Source: Gammaproteobacteria bacterium
GTDB lineage: Bacteria; Pseudomonadota; Gammaproteobacteria; S144-34
Length of the DNA stretch: 61,591 nucleotides
Assembly: GCA_026989495.1 (NCBI GenBank)
Contig: JALSJE010000073.1
Coordinates: forward strand, 1-61,591
Direction of reading: 5' to 3'
The position numbers and the translations under genes are program-made. Shown here in pieces: positions 1 through 10,651 of this stretch. The notes under the pieces are model-generated. The model was given only the letters and a program-made list of their open reading frames with translations, had not been told where the DNA came from and ran no database searches. Each line of letters begins with the position of its first letter. Positions within the stretch are counted from its first letter, which is position 1.

Positions 1-797
1 ACGGCTCTAGTGGATCAGCCCGCCGGGACTTTTTCAACAGCCCCACCCGGCAGCGCTGCCACGTCGCCCCCAGCACCTGCCCGACCGCCTTCCTCAGCCC
101 CTCGGGGGCATCCGAGACCACCAGCCGCACCCCCCTCAGCCCTCGGGTGATCAGACCCCGCAGAAAGGCCTTCCAGAACCCGTGCGTCTCGGCCGGGCCC
201 ACCGCCAGCCCGAGCACCTCGCGCCGGCCCTCGCCGTTGACCCCCACCGCCACCACGCAGGCCTTCGAGACCACCCGGCCCGCCTCCCGGCACTCGAGAT
301 AGGGCGCATCCAGCCACAGATACGGCCACACCCCCTCCAGCGGACGCTCCAGAAACGCCCGCACACGCTCGTCCAGCTCGGCACACAGCCGCGAGACCTG
401 GCTCTTGGAAATCCCTGTCATCCCAAGGGCCTGCACCAGATCGTCCACCTTGCGCGTCGAGACCCCCAGCACCCACGCCCGCTGCACCACCGACACCAGC
501 GCCTGCTCCGACAGCCGCCGCGGTTCCAGAAAGCTCGGGAAATAGCTCCCACGGCTGCGGCTTCGGGATCCGCAGCTCCAGCCGCCCAACCCGCGTCTCC
601 AGCGCCCGATCCCGGTAGCCGTTGCGCCACGTCACCCGCCCCGGGCTGCGCTCGTGTCGCCCCGCACCCACCTGCGCCTCGACCTCCAGCTCCATCAGCC
701 GCTGGAGCAAAAACTCGGCGGCCTCCCGCAGCGGATCCGTCGCCTGGGCCTTCTCAAGCAGCCGCTCCAGTGCCATTCTCTCCTCGGTCTCGGTCAC
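1..797 (-). pseudogene. IS256 (Mutator) family transposase, frameshifted and partial
   Basis: Translation from the GTG at 797 (or the ATG at 776) gives a typical IS256 N-terminus with the segments RSPGRVTWRNGYRDR and LELRIPK. Near 545-556 the frame shifts by one base: the next recognisable segment (SYFPSFLEPRRLSEQ, then VVQRAWVLGVSTRKVDDLVQ) is in a different frame, consistent with one extra G in the GGG run. Beyond it the catalytic-region segment with DAPYLECREAGRVVSKACVV and a TWQRC motif is readable down to the window edge. The C-terminus is missing. Either the gene is truly dead or the G run is a sequence error; the neighbouring IS is also frameshifted, which favours decay. Confidence 0.8.
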
Positions 798-902
798 CGT
801 GCGTCCCTCCTCTCGCTGGTCCGCCTTCTGTCACCAAACCAGTCTACGGGAGGACCACGGTGACCTCCTTTAGAACCCTTCTACACCACGCCCAGGGACA
901 CT
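1..902 (-). mobile_element. IS256-family insertion sequence, cut by the window edge
   Basis: The element carries a Mutator-type (IS256) transposase gene on the minus strand. Its upstream end probably lies near 872-902, where TTCTACACCACGCCCAGGGA resembles the terminal repeats of this family. The other end is outside the window. It abuts the IS21-family element directly, and the IS21 istA reading frame appears to lose its first codons at this junction, so IS256 most likely inserted into IS21. The boundary is an estimate. Confidence 0.6.
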
Positions 903-904
903 AA

Positions 905-2170
905 CTGGCCAAGCTGTCCTGGGAGGCGCGTATGAGCATCGAGGTGCTGGCGGACAAGGGGGTGTCCAACCGTGAGGTGGCTCGGCTGCTCGGGGTGAGC
1001 GAGGGCACGGTGCGCTACCACCGTCGCCGGCAGGCGACGGGTGCGGTCGACGGGCGCCGCCGCCAGGCGCGCAAGGCGGCGGCCTGGCGGGAGGCGATCG
1101 AGTGCTGGCTGGCTGGCCGCGGCGAGGCGGCACCTGCGAACGTGGCTGAGCTGCATGCCTGGCTGGTGGCCGAGCACGGCGATGGGGGGAGCCTGCGCTC
1201 GCTCCAGCGCTACGTGCGCGAGGCCTGGCCGGCGCCGCCGCGGCGGGCCCGGCGGCGCGTGGAAACACCCCCCGGGGCCCAGGCGCAGGCCGACTGGGCG
1301 GTCTTTCCCGGGGTGTGGGTCGGCGGGCGGCGGCAGGATCTGCTGGCCTTCGAGCTGAAGCTGTCGTGGTCGCGCTATCCGGCGGTGGTGGTCTGGTCGG
1401 ATCGCAAGCATGCGCTGGCCTGGCTGGCGGTCCACAACGAGGCCTTCCGGCGCCTGGGCGGGATACCGGCCTGCGTGCGGATCGACAACGAGAGGACGGC
1501 CGTGGTCCGGGGCGCCGGGGCCTGGGGCACGCTCCATCCGGCCTACCGCGCCTATGCCCGCATGGTGCGCTTCCACGTCGATGCCTGCCCGCCGCGGGCG
1601 CCGCAGGCCAAGGGCAAGGTGGAGCGGCGCATCCGCGACCATCGCAGTGCCCTCGACCCCTACGGGTGCCACTGGGCGAGCCTCGCCGAGCTGCAGACGG
1701 CCACCGACGCGCGGGTGCGCCGGCTGAGCCGCCGGCGGCGCTCGCGGCCACGGGCACCGACGTCGAGACGGCCTGGCGGCGCGAGCTGCGGTATCTCGCC
1801 CCGGTGCCCGTGCTGCCGGAGCCCTTCGACGTGGCCGTCGAGCGGCGGGTGGGGGCCGACTGCCTGGTCGCCTTCGAGCACCGGCAGTACTCGGTCCCGT
1901 TCCGGCTCGTCGGCCAGCGGGTCGAGGTCCGCGGCTGTGCCCGCACCGTGCAGATCCTGGCCGAGGGCCGCGTGGTGGCGAGCCACCCCCGCCATACCGG
2001 GCGCCGGCTCCTCATCGACCCGGCCCATTACGAGGGGCCCTCGACGCCCGAGGTCCAGGCCCCGCCCCCGCTGGGCCGCATGGGGGCGCGGCCGCGAGCA
2101 GATCGCCGCCCTCGCCCCCGAGCAGCGCCCCCTGGACCTGTATGCGGCGCTGGCGGAGGTGGCCCGATGA
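905..2170 (+). pseudogene. IS21-family transposase IstA, at least two frameshifts
   Basis: The first part, from the ATG at 932, has an N-terminal helix-turn-helix (VSNREVARLLGVSEGTVRYH) and a DDE integrase core (QAQADWAVF, then ACVRIDNERTAVV, then PRAPQAKGKVERRIRDHR). In-frame coding similarity starts earlier, at about 905 (LAKLSWEARM), which suggests the true start was lost at the IS256 junction. Near 1740 the frame moves by one base into a segment with ETAWRRELRYLAPVPVLPEP. Near 2085-2100 it moves back to end in EQRPLDLYAALAEVAR. The three pieces together make a normal-length IstA. Confidence 0.8.
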
Positions 2171-2947
2171 GCGCCCGGCCGCGCCCCCGGGTGGACCTCG
2201 ATGCCACCGCCGAGCGGCTGCGGCACGCAGGCCTCGTGCACGCTGCAGAACACCTGGCCGAGCGGCTGGCCGAGGCCAACCGCGAGGAGCTCGCCCCCCA
2301 TGCCTTCCTCGACCGCCTGCTGGCCGACGAGCTCGCCGAGCGCGAGCAGCGGCGCATCCGCACCGCGCTCAGGCTCTCCGGCCTGCCCACCGGCCAGACG
2401 CTCGGCAACTTCGACTTCGCCTTCCAGCCCCTCCGTCGAGCGCTCGCGCATTGAGACCCTGGCCACCTGCGCCTGGCTGCGCGCCCGCGAGACCCTGCTC
2501 ATCCAGGGGCCACCGGGTGTGGGGAAAACGCATCTGGCCGTCGCCCTCGGCATCAAGGCCGTCGAGCACGGCTTCTCGGTGCTGTTCCTGCGCATCGAGG
2601 AGCTCATCGCCGCCCTCAAGCGCGACGCCGAGCTCCCGCCCACCCGGCTGCGCCGGCGCAAGTACCTCAACGTGGCACTCCTCATCATCGACGAGATGGG
2701 CTTCGAGCCCATGGACCGGCAGGCCGCATCGCTGTTCTTCCGGCTCGTCAGCTACCGCTACGGGCGAGGCGCCATCCTCATCACCACCAACAAGGGCATC
2801 AAGGACTGGCCCGAGCTGCTCGCCGGCGACGAGGTGCTGGCCACCTCCATCCTCGACCGGCTGCTCCATCACAGCCACGTCCTCAACATCAAGGGCCGCA
2901 GCTACCGGCTGCGCGACCTGGAGCAGGCCCTCAGCCTGAGAGACTGA
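2167..2947 (+). pseudogene. IS21-family ATP-binding protein IstB, one frameshift
   Basis: IstB is the AAA+ helper ATPase of IS21 transposition. The reading starts at the ATG overlapping the end of istA, and the N-terminal part ends with QTLGNFDFAFQP. An extra C in the run at 2427-2430 then shifts the frame. The second part carries Walker A (GPPGVGKTHLAVALG), Walker B (LLIIDEMGFEPM) and the usual LITTNKGIKDW segment, ending at 2947. Removing one C would restore a protein of about 260 aa, normal for the family. Confidence 0.8.
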
Positions 2948-2977
2948 CCATGGAGCAGAATCCACCACAGAGCGGGT

Positions 2978-3020
2978 GCGTAAGAGTAGGTGTCGCCTTA
3001 GCGCGTAAGACTGGATGTCG
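2978..3020 (+). repeat. Direct repeats of the IS21 right end
   Basis: Two 18-bp copies, GCGTAAGAGTAGGTGTCG at 2978-2995 and GCGTAAGACTGGATGTCG at 3003-3020, match at 15 of 18 positions and are 25 bp apart. They lie just after istB, where IS21 elements carry multiple transposase-binding repeats. Confidence 0.55.
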
Positions 3021-3032
3021 TGTGACAGCTGT

Positions 3033-3175
3033 AAGAACTTCCCCGCGGCCATGGACGGCCGCGGGAGGGTTCATGCATAGGGAAGTGCATGACGACTCAA
3101 GGAAAATCAGAATGACCGCGGAGCACCTCAGTGCTGATCAATCCGCGCGGCGGATTGATCAGAGTTTCCATCAGA
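3033..3175 (+). repeat. Structured intergenic repeat, copy A
   Basis: First of five copies in the window. It has three stem-loops. SL1 (3042-3065) pairs CCCGCGGCC with GGCCGCGGG. SL2 (3072-3091) is the CATGCAYAGGGAAGTGCATG hairpin. SL3 (3135-3161) has a perfect 12-bp stem TGATCAATCCGC/GCGGATTGATCA around a GCG loop. A conserved linker between SL2 and SL3 contains GGAAAATCAGAATG. The IS21 right end lies immediately upstream, so the 5' stem-loop present in copies C and D may have been lost here. It is the only copy that does not point at a nearby gene start. Confidence 0.8.
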
Positions 3176-3212
3176 GGTTCCGCAGATGGATGACGGGGGT
3201 ATGACGGGGGCT

Positions 3213-3578
3213 TCAGCCCCGGCGGCTCAGGAGGGAGCGTGCAGCCGATTCGATGGCTTCGAGGGCAGGGCCCATGATCAGCCCTGCCTGGAGGTGATAC
3301 AGGCGGAGCTCGCAGGCGACAGGCAGGTGCAAGGCCGCTCCGCGCGGCTCGAAGGCCGTCCAGGCCATGAATGGGACGCTACCCGCACGCGGCGCCCACA
3401 CCACCCATGCGCGGTCGTCGAGCTCACACTCCACCCCTCTGAAACCCGGCATCGACAGGTGCAGCGGGTGGCCGTGGCGGCGCAGCGCCAGCCGCACGGA
3501 GTTCCAGCAGGGGGCGGGCACGCGCTTGGGGAGGATACGCAGCGGCTCGAAACGCTCCAAGTCGCGCGGGTCGGCCAC
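3213..3578 (-). CDS. Conserved unknown protein at the end of the form IC RuBisCO cluster
   Basis: 121 aa from a GTG at 3578, lying 30 bp after cbbX and on the same strand, so probably its last operon gene. I recognise no named family. It is clearly related along its length to the 120-aa product of 12996-13358, which ends the form IA cluster. Both share PA-CWN near residue 22, a LPLHL/LPLPG-like turn, an aromatic W(I/V)-L/W-R stretch, V(P)F/I-AW-AF, and P-V-CE-L-Y-H/F near residue 90. There is no signal peptide, membrane segment or obvious metal site. A role in RuBisCO assembly or activation is inferred only from position beside two different activases. Confidence 0.75.
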   Translation of the reverse strand: MADPRDLERFEPLRILPKRVPAPCWNSVRLALRRHGHPLHLSMPGFRGVECELDDRAWVVWAPRAGSVPFMAWTAFEPRGAALHLPVACELRLYHLQAGLIMGPALEAIESAARSLLSRRG

Positions 3579-3608
3579 GGCGGAGGCTGGAGGCTGCGCA
3601 CCCGAGTG

Positions 3609-4550
3609 CTAGGGAGTGCCGGTGCCGGCCTCATGGCCGGTGCCGTCCGGCGCCCCCTCGGTGAACACCCGGCTGGCAAGTATGTCTTCAGGCTGCAATG
3701 TGACCAGATCTTCCCTACTCAGCAGCCTCCCTCGATTGGCGAACAGGCGATTGGCCTGGCGCAGGCGCGCCCGGTCGAGCGCGTTGCGTATGGAGCGCGC
3801 GTTGGCGAAGTGGGGCATCTTCATGCGACGGCGAATGTAGTCCCGGAAGACCTCCTCGGCCTCGGGGCTGAAGCGGTAGTTCATCTGCGCGAGCATGAGC
3901 TTTGCGATGGCGAGGAGTTCGTCCTCCGTGTAGTCGGGAAAATCGATGTGGTGGGCGATACGCGAGCGCATCCCCGGATTGCTCTGGAAGAAGCGGTCCA
4001 TCTTGGACTTGTACCCGGCCAGGATCACGACCAGGTCGTCGCGCTGGTTCTCCATCACCTGGAGCAGGATCTCGATCGCCTCCTGCCCGTAGTCGCGCTC
4101 GTTCTCGGGCCGATAGAGATAGTAGGCCTCGTCGATGAACAGCACGCCTCCCATCGCCTTCTTGAGCACCTCCTTGGTCTTGGGCGCGGTGTGGCCGATG
4201 TACTGCCCGACGAGGTCGTCGCGGGTAACGGCCACCAAGTGCCCCTTGCGGACGTAGCCGAGGCGGTGGAGGATGTCGGCCATCCGCATGGCCACGGTCG
4301 TCTTGCCCGTACCGGGATTGCCTGTGAAGCACATGTGCAATGTGGGCGTCTCGGCGCTCAGCGCCAGCTTGCGGCGCAGGCGGTCGACCAGAAGCAGCGC
4401 CGCGATCTCGCGGATGCGCGTCTTGACGGGGGCCAGCCCCACCAGCTCGCGGTCGAGCTGGTCGAGCACCTCCTCGACGTTCGATTCGCGCAGCTCGGCC
4501 TCGAGGTCCACGCTGACCGTGCCGGCTGCGGTCTGCTCAGTCGTCGTCAT
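3609..4550 (-). CDS. cbbX: Red-type RuBisCO activase CbbX
   Basis: 313 aa, a normal length for CbbX, the AAA+ hexameric motor that remodels inhibited red-type (form IC/ID) RuBisCO by pulling on the C-terminus of its large subunit. Walker [10 protein letters not shown] is at residues 77-85, Walker B GVLFIDE at 135-141, and the pore-loop segment GQYIGHT near 115-121. It follows cbbS on the same strand and matches the form IC type of the adjacent RuBisCO. A strong stem-loop lies in the 81-bp cbbS-cbbX gap, so expression relative to cbbLS may be reduced. Confidence 0.95.
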   Translation of the reverse strand: MTTTEQTAAGTVSVDLEAELRESNVEEVLDQLDRELVGLAPVKTRIREIAALLLVDRLRRKLALSAETPTLHMCFTGNPGTGKTTVAMRMADILHRLGYVRKGHLVAVTRDDLVGQYIGHTAPKTKEVLKKAMGGVLFIDEAYYLYRPENERDYGQEAIEILLQVMENQRDDLVVILAGYKSKMDRFFQSNPGMRSRIAHHIDFPDYTEDELLAIAKLMLAQMNYRFSPEAEEVFRDYIRRRMKMPHFANARSIRNALDRARLRQANRLFANRGRLLSREDLVTLQPEDILASRVFTEGAPDGTGHEAGTGTP

Positions 4551-4593
4551 GCATCGTCCTCCGCTGGCGGGCGGTCCGGTTCCGCCCGAATGG

Positions 4594-4624
4594 CGCCGGG
4601 GGCGGGCCCAGCCCGCCCCCGGCG
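4594..4624 (-). terminator. Stem-loop between cbbS (form IC) and cbbX
   Basis: A perfect 14-bp stem, CGCCGGGGGCGGGC pairing with GCCCGCCCCCGGCG, closes a 3-nt loop. No T tract follows, so it is more likely a partial terminator or an mRNA-stabilising/processing element than a full stop. An even longer palindrome occupies the equivalent place in the form IA cluster. Confidence 0.6.
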
Positions 4625-4631
4625 GTTCGGA

Positions 4632-5072
4632 TCACGAGCCGTAGCGCTCGTTCTCGGGCCGCTCCGTCGCATAGGGCCGCAGTGTGTAGACGATATGGCG
4701 GTCGTTGGTCTCGGTCCTGACCAGCCCGAAGCCGGGCTCCTCCTTGGGACGGTTGACGATGAAGGACATGCGCGGCGTCTCCCAGCCCCGTGTGGAGTCG
4801 TAGGCCGTCACCCGGATGTAGTGGTTGGGATATGCCTTGCGGCACTCGTTGACCTCGTAGAGGATGCCGGCCGGGTCCTTGAGGTCGAACATGGGCAGGC
4901 CCCACATCTCCCAGTAGGTGTTGCGCGGGTGGGGGTCGTCGGTGAACTCCACGTTGAGCGCCCAGCCCTGATTGAGGGCGTACTCGATCTGGGCGAGGAT
5001 CTGCTCGTCGGTGAGGTCGGGCAGGAAGGAGAACTGGCCCTGCGTGATCCGGTTGCCGTAGTTGGTCATCAT
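4632..5072 (-). CDS. cbbS: RuBisCO small subunit, form IC
   Basis: 146 aa from the first of two adjacent ATGs, preceded by GAGGAGG at suitable spacing. The N-terminus [18 protein letters not shown] and the [18 protein letters not shown] segment are typical of red-type small subunits, as is the long C-terminal extension after SFIVNRP. It packs with CbbL into the L8S8 enzyme that fixes CO2. It lies 13 bp after cbbL and in the same operon. Confidence 0.95.
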   Translation of the reverse strand: MMTNYGNRITQGQFSFLPDLTDEQILAQIEYALNQGWALNVEFTDDPHPRNTYWEMWGLPMFDLKDPAGILYEVNECRKAYPNHYIRVTAYDSTRGWETPRMSFIVNRPKEEPGFGLVRTETNDRHIVYTLRPYATERPENERYGS

Positions 5073-5085
5073 GGCGGTATCCTCC

Positions 5086-6714
<1,629 letters not shown>

Positions 6715-7641
6715 ATGGCGGAATCAGCATCAGCCCCGGCGCGACTCATGCGACGAGCGACTTTCCGGCAGCTCGAAATCTTCGACGCGGTCGCGCGCAG
6801 CGGCAGCTTCAGCCGTGCGGCTGAGGCGTTGCACCTGACGCAGCCGACCATCTCCATGCAGATCCGCAAGCTGTCCGAGGCGGTCGGGATGCCGCTGTTC
6901 GAGCAGGTGGGCAAACGTGTTTTTCTGACGCATGCGGGGCGTGAGCTGTATGCGGCCTGCCGGGAGCTGTTCCGCACGCTCGACGGTTTCGAGATGTCCA
7001 TCGCCAACCTGCGCGGGCTCAAGCAGGGTGCGCTGCATGTCGCAGCCGTGACCACGGCGGAATACTTCCTGCCGCGCATCCTCGGGGAGTTCTGCCAGCG
7101 CTATCCAGGCATCGACGTCTCGCTCGAGGTGACGAACCGCGAGCATGCGCTCGAGCGTCTGCGCCAGAACCTCGATGACCTTTACATCTTCGGTCAGCCG
7201 CCGCACGATCTCGACGTCGAGGCCGTTCCCTTCCTGGAGAATCCGCTGGTGGTGATCGCCGCGGCGGGTCACCCTCTCGCGGGACAGAGGCGCGTCACGC
7301 CGGAACGCATCGCCCGTGAGCCTTTTCTCATGCGCGAGCCAGGGTCCGGCACGAGGCTCGCCGCCGAGAGCTTCTTCGCGGCCCGCGGGCTCTCGCCGAA
7401 GGTGCGCATGGAGCTCGGCAGCAACGAGGCCATCAAGCAGGCGGTGGCGGGCGGTCTCGGGATCTCGATCCTCTCGGGGCATGCGCTGCGCAAGGGCGAG
7501 GACGGCCTTGCGGTGCTTCCCGTGCAGGGCTTCCCGCTGCGCAAGAGCTGGTACCTGGTCTACCCGCGTGGCAAGCAGCTTTCGGTGGTCGCACGCACCT
7601 TCCTGGAGTTCTCCCTGCGCCAGATAAAGAATAAGTGTTGA
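6715..7641 (+). CDS. cbbR: LysR-type regulator CbbR (first copy)
   Basis: 308 aa from the ATG 7 bp after AGGAGGT; a GTG three codons upstream overlaps that site and is less likely. The N-terminal winged helix contains FRQLEIFDAVARSGSFSRAAEALHLTQPTISMQI, followed by a LysR substrate-binding domain with LRGLKQGALHVAAVTTAEYFLPRIL, characteristic of CbbR. CbbR senses metabolites such as NADPH, RuBP or ATP in other autotrophs. It is divergent from the form IC operon and lies just upstream of, and in the same direction as, the form IA operon, so it may control both. Confidence 0.92.
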   Translation: MAESASAPARLMRRATFRQLEIFDAVARSGSFSRAAEALHLTQPTISMQIRKLSEAVGMPLFEQVGKRVFLTHAGRELYAACRELFRTLDGFEMSIANLRGLKQGALHVAAVTTAEYFLPRILGEFCQRYPGIDVSLEVTNREHALERLRQNLDDLYIFGQPPHDLDVEAVPFLENPLVVIAAAGHPLAGQRRVTPERIAREPFLMREPGSGTRLAAESFFAARGLSPKVRMELGSNEAIKQAVAGGLGISILSGHALRKGEDGLAVLPVQGFPLRKSWYLVYPRGKQLSVVARTFLEFSLRQIKNKC

Positions 7642-7791
7642 TTTATGAAGGACATCAGAAATATTTAGTAGACCTTATCTATAATTTCTATTACTCTGCC
7701 CGCCGTAAGGTGATTGGGCCATACGGCCACACAGTGCGCGCGCCCCGCGCGGGCGGTGCAGGCCAACCATTCCAGACGAGGAAAGGCAGCA
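7642..7791 (+). promoter_or_regulatory. Promoter region of the form IA RuBisCO operon
   Basis: An AT-rich island (about 7621-7698) in an otherwise GC-rich stretch. It contains a perfect -10 hexamer TATAAT at 7680-7685, with no good -35 at 17 bp, which fits activator dependence. A CTTAT half-site at about 7674 resembles the palindrome in front of the second cbbR. CbbR is the obvious candidate activator. Confidence 0.55.
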
Positions 7792-9213
7792 ATGGGTACG
7801 CAGAAATTCCAGGCAGGCGTCAAGGAATACCGCGAGCGGTACTGGGATCCCAACTACACGCCCAAGGACAGCGACATCCTCGCGTGCTTCAAGGTCGTCC
7901 CGCAGCCGGGCGTCCCGCGCGAGGAGGCGGCCGCGGCCGTGTGCGCCGAGTCCTCCACGGCCACCTGGACCACGGTGTGGACCGATCTTCTCACCGATCT
8001 CGACTACTACCAGGGCCGCGCCTACGCCATCGAGGACGTTCCCGGCGACGACGAGGCCTTCTACGCCTTCATCGCCTATCCGATGGGGCTCTTCGAGGAG
8101 GGCTCGGTCGTCAACGTCTTCACCTCTCTGGTGGGCAACGTCTTCGGCTTCAAGGCGGTGCGCTCGCTGCGGCTCGAGGATGTGCGCTTCCCGCTGTGGT
8201 TCGTGACCACCTGCGACGGTCCGCCGCACGGTATCGACGTCGAGCGCGACAAGCTGGACAAGTACGGGCGCCCGCTTCTCGGCTGCACCATCAAGCCGAA
8301 GCTGGGGCTTTCGGCGAAGAACTACGGGCGCGCCATCTACGAGTGCCTGCGGGGGGGGCTGGACTTCACCAAGGACGACGAGAACGTCAACTCGCAGCCC
8401 TTCATGCGCTGGCGCGACCGCTTCCTCTTCGCCATGGAGGCCATCACCAAGGCCGAGGCGGAGACGGGCGAGCGCAAGGGCCACTACCTCAACGTCACCG
8501 CGCCCAACGTCGAGGAGATGTACAAGCGCGCCGAGTTCGCCAAGGAGATCGGCGCGCCCATCATCATGAGCGACTACCTCACCCTCGGCTGGGCCGCCCA
8601 CTCGAGCCTCTCGCGCTGGTGCCGCGACAACGGCATGCTGCTGCACGTGCATCGCGCCATGCATGCCGTCATCGACCGCAACCCCAAGCACGGCATCAAC
8701 TTCCGCGTGCTGGCCAAGCTCCTGCGCCTCCTGGGCGGCGACCACCTGCACTCCGGCACGGTGGTGGGCAAGCTCGAGGGCGACCGCGAGGCCACGCTGG
8801 GCTGGATCTCGCTCATGCGCGAGCGCTATATCAAGGAGGACCGCTCGCGGGGGATCTTCTTCGACCAGGACTGGGGCCACACGCCCGGCGTGTTCCCCGT
8901 CGCTTCGGGTGGCATCCACGTCTGGCACATGCCCGCCCTGGTGGATATCTTCGGCGACGACGCCGTGCTCCAGTTTGGCGGCGGCACCATCGGCCATCCC
9001 TGGGGCAACGCTGCCGGCGCAACGGCCAACCGCGTGGCGCTGGAGGCCTGCGTCAAGGCGCGCAACGAGGGCCGCGACATCATCAAGGAGGGCAAGGAGA
9101 TCCTCACCGAGGCCGCCAAGAGCTGCCCCGAGCTCAAGATGGCCATGGAGACCTGGAAGGAGATCAAGTTCGAGTTCGAGACCGTGGACAAGCTCGACGT
9201 GGCGCACCGCTGA
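7792..9213 (+). CDS. cbbL: RuBisCO large subunit, form IA
   Basis: 473 aa from the ATG preceded by GAGGAAAGG. It carries [26 protein letters not shown] and loop 6 [10 protein letters not shown], so all catalytic residues are present. [20 protein letters not shown] at the N-terminus and linkage to cbbQ and cbbO identify green-like form IA of the cytosolic (IAq) kind. There are no carboxysome genes in the window. Having this enzyme next to a form IC enzyme suggests use at different CO2 or O2 levels. Confidence 0.96.
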   Translation: MGTQKFQAGVKEYRERYWDPNYTPKDSDILACFKVVPQPGVPREEAAAAVCAESSTATWTTVWTDLLTDLDYYQGRAYAIEDVPGDDEAFYAFIAYPMGLFEEGSVVNVFTSLVGNVFGFKAVRSLRLEDVRFPLWFVTTCDGPPHGIDVERDKLDKYGRPLLGCTIKPKLGLSAKNYGRAIYECLRGGLDFTKDDENVNSQPFMRWRDRFLFAMEAITKAEAETGERKGHYLNVTAPNVEEMYKRAEFAKEIGAPIIMSDYLTLGWAAHSSLSRWCRDNGMLLHVHRAMHAVIDRNPKHGINFRVLAKLLRLLGGDHLHSGTVVGKLEGDREATLGWISLMRERYIKEDRSRGIFFDQDWGHTPGVFPVASGGIHVWHMPALVDIFGDDAVLQFGGGTIGHPWGNAAGATANRVALEACVKARNEGRDIIKEGKEILTEAAKSCPELKMAMETWKEIKFEFETVDKLDVAHR

Positions 9214-9264
9214 GTGCCCCCGTCCCTGCCAGTCCACGACCCGAACTCAGAGGAGAGCTGCACG

Positions 9265-9684
9265 ATGAGCGAGATGAACGACTTCCCGTCGCGGATCAAG
9301 GACCCGGCGAGCCGCCGTCTGGGCACCTTTTCCTACCTCCCCGGGTTCACGGAGGAGGAGATCCGCAAGCAGATCAAATACGTGATCGACCAGGGCTGGG
9401 ACTGCGCCATCGAGCACACCGAGCCCGAGTTCGCGCGGCTCCACTACTGGTACATGTGGAAGCTGCCGATGTTCGGCGAGACCGACGTAGACGTGATCAT
9501 GCAGGAGATCGAGGCCTGCAGGAAGGCCAATCCCGGCCATCACATTCGCCTGATCGGATACAACAAGTACCGGCAGACCCAGGGGCTGAGCCTGGTGGTC
9601 CACCGCGGCGACATCCCGCAGGAGTCCACCACGGAGACCTGGATGCACCTCAAGACCAAGGCGCCCGACTGGGTGCTGCGCTGA
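9265..9684 (+). CDS. cbbS: RuBisCO small subunit, form IA
   Basis: 139 aa from the ATG after GAGGAGAG. The core (RRLGTFSYLPGFTEEEIRKQ, then HYWYMWKLPMFGE, then HIRLIGYNKYRQTQGLSLVV) is typical. Form IA small subunits usually end soon after this last segment at about 110-120 aa. Here about 20 further residues follow (IPQESTTETWMHLKTKAPDW), an unusual C-terminal tail. It lies 51 bp after cbbL. A strong palindrome follows in the gap before cbbQ. Confidence 0.94.
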   Translation: MSEMNDFPSRIKDPASRRLGTFSYLPGFTEEEIRKQIKYVIDQGWDCAIEHTEPEFARLHYWYMWKLPMFGETDVDVIMQEIEACRKANPGHHIRLIGYNKYRQTQGLSLVVHRGDIPQESTTETWMHLKTKAPDWVLR

Positions 9685-9693
9685 CGCGCGCAC

Positions 9694-9753
9694 GGCCCCG
9701 TCCGCCGGCGGGGCCCTTTCCCGGCCCGGCGTGCACGCCGGGCCGGGAAAGGG
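9694..9753 (+). terminator. Palindromic stem-loops between cbbS (form IA) and cbbQ
   Basis: Two hairpins overlap. GGCCCCG pairs with CGGGGCC at 9694-9715. A perfect 40-bp palindrome occupies 9714-9753; each half is CCCTTTCCCGGCCCGGCGTG or its complement. There is no T tract. The position after cbbLS suggests partial termination or protection of the cbbLS message, so that structural subunits exceed activase. Confidence 0.65.
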
Positions 9754-9807
9754 GGCTGCATCTCCTGACGAGCCAACCGCTAGCCACCGAGCTGAACGGA
9801 CACGTCC

Positions 9808-10620
9808 ATGACTGCAGCGATCGATACCGACCAGTACCTCATCCGGGAAGAGCCCTACTACCGGGCGGTGGGCGATGAGATCGAGCTGTTCGAAGCCGCC
9901 TACTCGGTGCGCATGCCCATGATGCTCAAGGGTCCGACAGGCTGCGGCAAGTCGCGCTTCGTCGAGTACATGGCCTGGCGGCTCAGGCGCCCGCTCATCA
10001 CCGTGGCCTGCAACGAGGACGTGACGGCCTCCGACCTGGTAGGGCGCTTCCTGCTGGACGCGCAGGGCACGCGCTGGCAGGACGGCCCCCTCACGGTGGC
10101 CGCGCGCATCGGCGCCATCTGCTACCTGGACGAGATCGTCGAGGCGCGCCAGGACACGATGGTTGTCATCCATCCGCTCACGGACCACCGCCGCTTGCTC
10201 CCGCTGGACAAGAAGGGTGAGGTGGTGCAGGCCCACCCGGACTTCCAGCTTGTCATCTCCTACAATCCGGGCTACCAGAGCCTGATGAAGGACCTCAAGC
10301 AGTCCACCAAGCAGCGTTTCGGCGCCCTCGACTTCGGCTATCCGGAGCCGGAGGTCGAGGCCGAGATCGTGGCGCAGGAGTCGGGCGTGGATCCCGCCAT
10401 CGCGGCGAAGCTGGTGCAGGTGGCCGAGCGCTCGCGCAACCTCAAGGGCCACGGGCTCGACGAGGGCATCTCCACGCGGCTGCTGGTCTACGCCGGCCAG
10501 CTCATCGCCAAGGGGATCGCGCCCGTGGCGGCCTGCCGGCTCGCGCTGGTGCGCCCGCTCACGGACGACCCCGACATGCGCGACACGCTCGACGCCGCGG
10601 TCCAGACCTTCTTCGGTTGA
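9808..10620 (+). CDS. cbbQ: RuBisCO activase AAA+ subunit CbbQ
   Basis: 270 aa, a MoxR-group AAA+ ATPase. Walker A GPTGCGKS is at 42-49 and Walker B AICYLDE at 103-109, with the sensor segment VISYNPGYQ. CbbQ forms a hexamer that works with one CbbO to release tight-binding sugar phosphates from form I (green) and form II RuBisCO. CbbQ is closely related to NorQ, but its position between form IA cbbS and cbbO settles the assignment. Confidence 0.94.
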   Translation: MTAAIDTDQYLIREEPYYRAVGDEIELFEAAYSVRMPMMLKGPTGCGKSRFVEYMAWRLRRPLITVACNEDVTASDLVGRFLLDAQGTRWQDGPLTVAARIGAICYLDEIVEARQDTMVVIHPLTDHRRLLPLDKKGEVVQAHPDFQLVISYNPGYQSLMKDLKQSTKQRFGALDFGYPEPEVEAEIVAQESGVDPAIAAKLVQVAERSRNLKGHGLDEGISTRLLVYAGQLIAKGIAPVAACRLALVRPLTDDPDMRDTLDAAVQTFFG

Positions 10621-10651
10621 GCGGGCGGCCTCGGGCGGCCCGCGCTGCGCC

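Larger units (their letters stand above)
903..3030 (+). mobile_element. Decayed IS21-family element (istA-istB)
   Basis: A two-gene IS21 element with istA and istB in the usual overlapping order. Both genes carry frameshifts, so the copy cannot transpose on its own. The right end retains a pair of 18-bp direct repeats (2978-2995 and 3003-3020), as expected of IS21 multiple terminal repeats. The left end is missing or truncated by the IS256 element. Confidence 0.75.

Noticed and set aside
3072-3204. A short peptide (REVHDDSRKIRM...) that recurs at the structured repeats
   Set aside because: The frame is not kept in copies C and E, and changes preserve stems rather than residues, so the repeat is non-coding.
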